Shown here: in pieces, positions 14,524 to 15,372 of the stretch
Numbering within the stretch: the stretch's first letter is position 1
Layout: each line of letters begins with the position of its first letter
Assembly (NCBI GenBank): GCA_903834675.1
Contig: CAILKC010000547.1
Span: 1 to 15,372, forward strand
Direction of reading: 5' to 3'
Length of the DNA stretch: 15,372 nt
DNA from: an uncultured Victivallales bacterium
GTDB taxonomy: Bacteria > Verrucomicrobiota > Lentisphaeria > Oligosphaerales > JAFGRS01
Position numbers and translations under genes: made by a program
The notes under the pieces: model-generated
What the model was told of the DNA's origin: nothing
Database searches by the model: none
Seen by the model: the letters and a program-made list of their open reading frames with translations, nothing else

Positions 14524-15149
14524 TCACTCGCCGCGAGCGGCCCAGGCGAGCAGGTTCGCGATGAGCTTATCGGCCACCGGATGCCCCAGGTGCTCGCGCA
14601 GCAGCAGCGTGTTGAGCACGACCCACCCGGCACCCCATGGCCAGACGCCGAGTTGCAGCCCCGAAGAGTAGTTAAACGACGCATCACAGGCGCCGGCCAC
14701 CGCTTGCGCCGGTTCGCTCTGGCCGCGCAGCACGCGGTCGGGCAGCAGCTCTCGATAGAACAGAGGGTCCAGCAGTCCGCCCGCCGGCAGGCCCGCGAAG
14801 ATCGGGTGCGCTTTAGCCCACTCATCCTGGTGATAGAGCCAGCCGCGCATCGGCGCCAGCGAGCCCTGGGGCGACAGCGGCAGCCAGCGCAGCGGGACAT
14901 CGCCCTCGCGGAAGACGTCGGGCGTCAGGAAGACGGCTGTCGCGCCGGCGCTGATGCGGGCCGCCAACGCCGGCCATGCGTCCGCCGAGCCCCCGCCGCG
15001 ACCCACCAGAAGCACCGGCCCACCGGGCGCGGTGGTGGCGCCAGGGCTGGCCAGCCAGCGCGCCAGGTCGGGGTCAGAGCCCCACAGCTCGACCGTCTGC
15101 GCCAGCGGCGGCAGCGGGTCGGCGAGGTGGAGCGTGGCGCGCCCCCCGG
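14524..15149 (-). CDS. C-terminal part of a glycosidase-like protein (partial, joined to an MFS fragment)
   Basis: About 208 residues from AAGGRATLHLADPLPPLA to LLAWAARGE-stop. The segment GGPVLLVGRGG and the C-terminal FNYSSGLQLGVWPWGAGWVVLNTLLLR, then GHPVADKLIANLL, resemble the terminal flavodoxin/amidotransferase-like domain of family-2-type glycosidases in PVC and Armatimonadota-like bacteria. Its expected N-terminal part (probably more than 500 residues) is missing: at 15150 the sequence switches, in frame, to the MFS copy. The stop lies 13 bases before the pyruvate-kinase-C-like ORF. The assignment of the fold is by motif only. The chimeric frame is open to the window edge. Confidence 0.55.
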
Positions 15150-15372
15150 CCGCCAGCCGATAGTCATGAGTGAAGTAGATCAAAACCCCGAAGAGCGTGT
15201 AGGCGCACCCCGCCAGAACGATGGACCACTTCTCGCGCAGAATGCTGTAGTAGTAGCCATACAGCCACAGCCACAGTGGGCCGCTTAAGTACACCAAAGC
15301 GAAGATGCCCGAGGCCGCGGTGGGGGCAATGTTGGCCCGGACCGACAGCATCGGCACCAGGAACTGCTGGAC
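15150..15372 (-). pseudogene. Second copy of the MFS N-terminal region (partial at window edge)
   Basis: These 223 bases match 10002-10224 at 221 positions. The differences are C for T at 15229, which is silent, and T for A at 15248, which changes Phe to Tyr in YYFSILREKW. The frame is the MFS frame and covers part of segment 1 to segment 3, up to THDYRLA, after which the sequence becomes glycosidase-like. It runs off the right edge, so what lies upstream is unknown. It is not a complete transporter. Confidence 0.85.

Noticed and set aside
14511..14900. Longer version of the pyruvate-kinase-C-like ORF reaching 14900
   Set aside because: Upstream of 14510 the frame overlaps the glycosidase-like coding sequence and gives an Arg/Cys-rich shadow without the family's N-terminal motifs.
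10002..15372. Insertion sequence or composite transposon bounded by the 223-bp repeats
   Set aside because: The repeats are protein-coding MFS sequence, no transposase lies between them and no terminal inverted repeats flank them.

Overview
The window is GC-rich bacterial DNA, most likely a metagenomic contig from a free-living carbohydrate degrader. Several features point to the Planctomycetota/Lentisphaerota/Armatimonadota/Hydrogenedentota type of lineage, but I cannot fix a phylum. They are a Gfo/Idh/MocA oxidoreductase, a C-type sulfatase, a prepilin-like H-X9-DG remnant, a secreted CBM9-like plus glycosidase-like plus F5/8-like protein, and a stand-alone pyruvate-kinase C-terminal-like fragment. 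Ribosome binding sites are mostly canonical AGGAGG types.

Layout, left to right. Positions 1-327 are a tandem array of a 56-bp unit that folds into two hairpins and ends against the first start codon. Then come, on the plus strand, a Gfo/Idh/MocA oxidoreductase (328-1542), a DUF4197 lipoprotein (1593-2321) and an unrecognised 376-residue alpha-helical protein with repeated Gly-aromatic-Pro turns (2388-3518). On the minus strand lie a C-terminal remnant of an H-X9-DG prepilin-like protein (3502-3717) and a MarC-family membrane protein (3718-4311). About 760 bases without a credible gene follow, holding degenerate direct repeats. Next, on the plus strand, is a full-length ComM/YifB AAA+ protein (5074-6609). 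A toxin-antitoxin locus follows: an intact AbrB/MazE-type antitoxin with a readable promoter and palindromic operator, and a collapsed PIN toxin. A 259-bp palindromic MITE-like element (7122-7380) lies exactly at the toxin's 3' end. A sulfatase (7470-8939) closes the plus-strand half.

The right half is all minus strand and reads leftwards: a chimeric open frame at the window edge (an MFS N-terminal fragment joined to the C-terminal part of a glycosidase-like protein), a 67-residue pyruvate-kinase-C-like ORF, a 973-residue secreted multidomain glycosidase-like protein, a class I glutamine-amidotransferase-like hydrolase, and an MFS transporter. The tight spacing of the upstream part suggests an operon for taking apart and importing a glycan or glyco-conjugate; the amidotransferase-like gene is separated by 325 bp and is coupled to the transporter.

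The most notable signals are structural. They are the hairpin array with compensatory changes, the toxin destroyed by an internal deletion plus a stop plus an element, the transporter that lacks an ATG and lies in frame behind the amidotransferase amber stop, and a 223-bp, 99%-identical duplication of the transporter's 5' part that forms the right edge of the window. The last could be a real duplication or an assembly join. I did not find a convincing new multi-gene defence or biosynthetic system.
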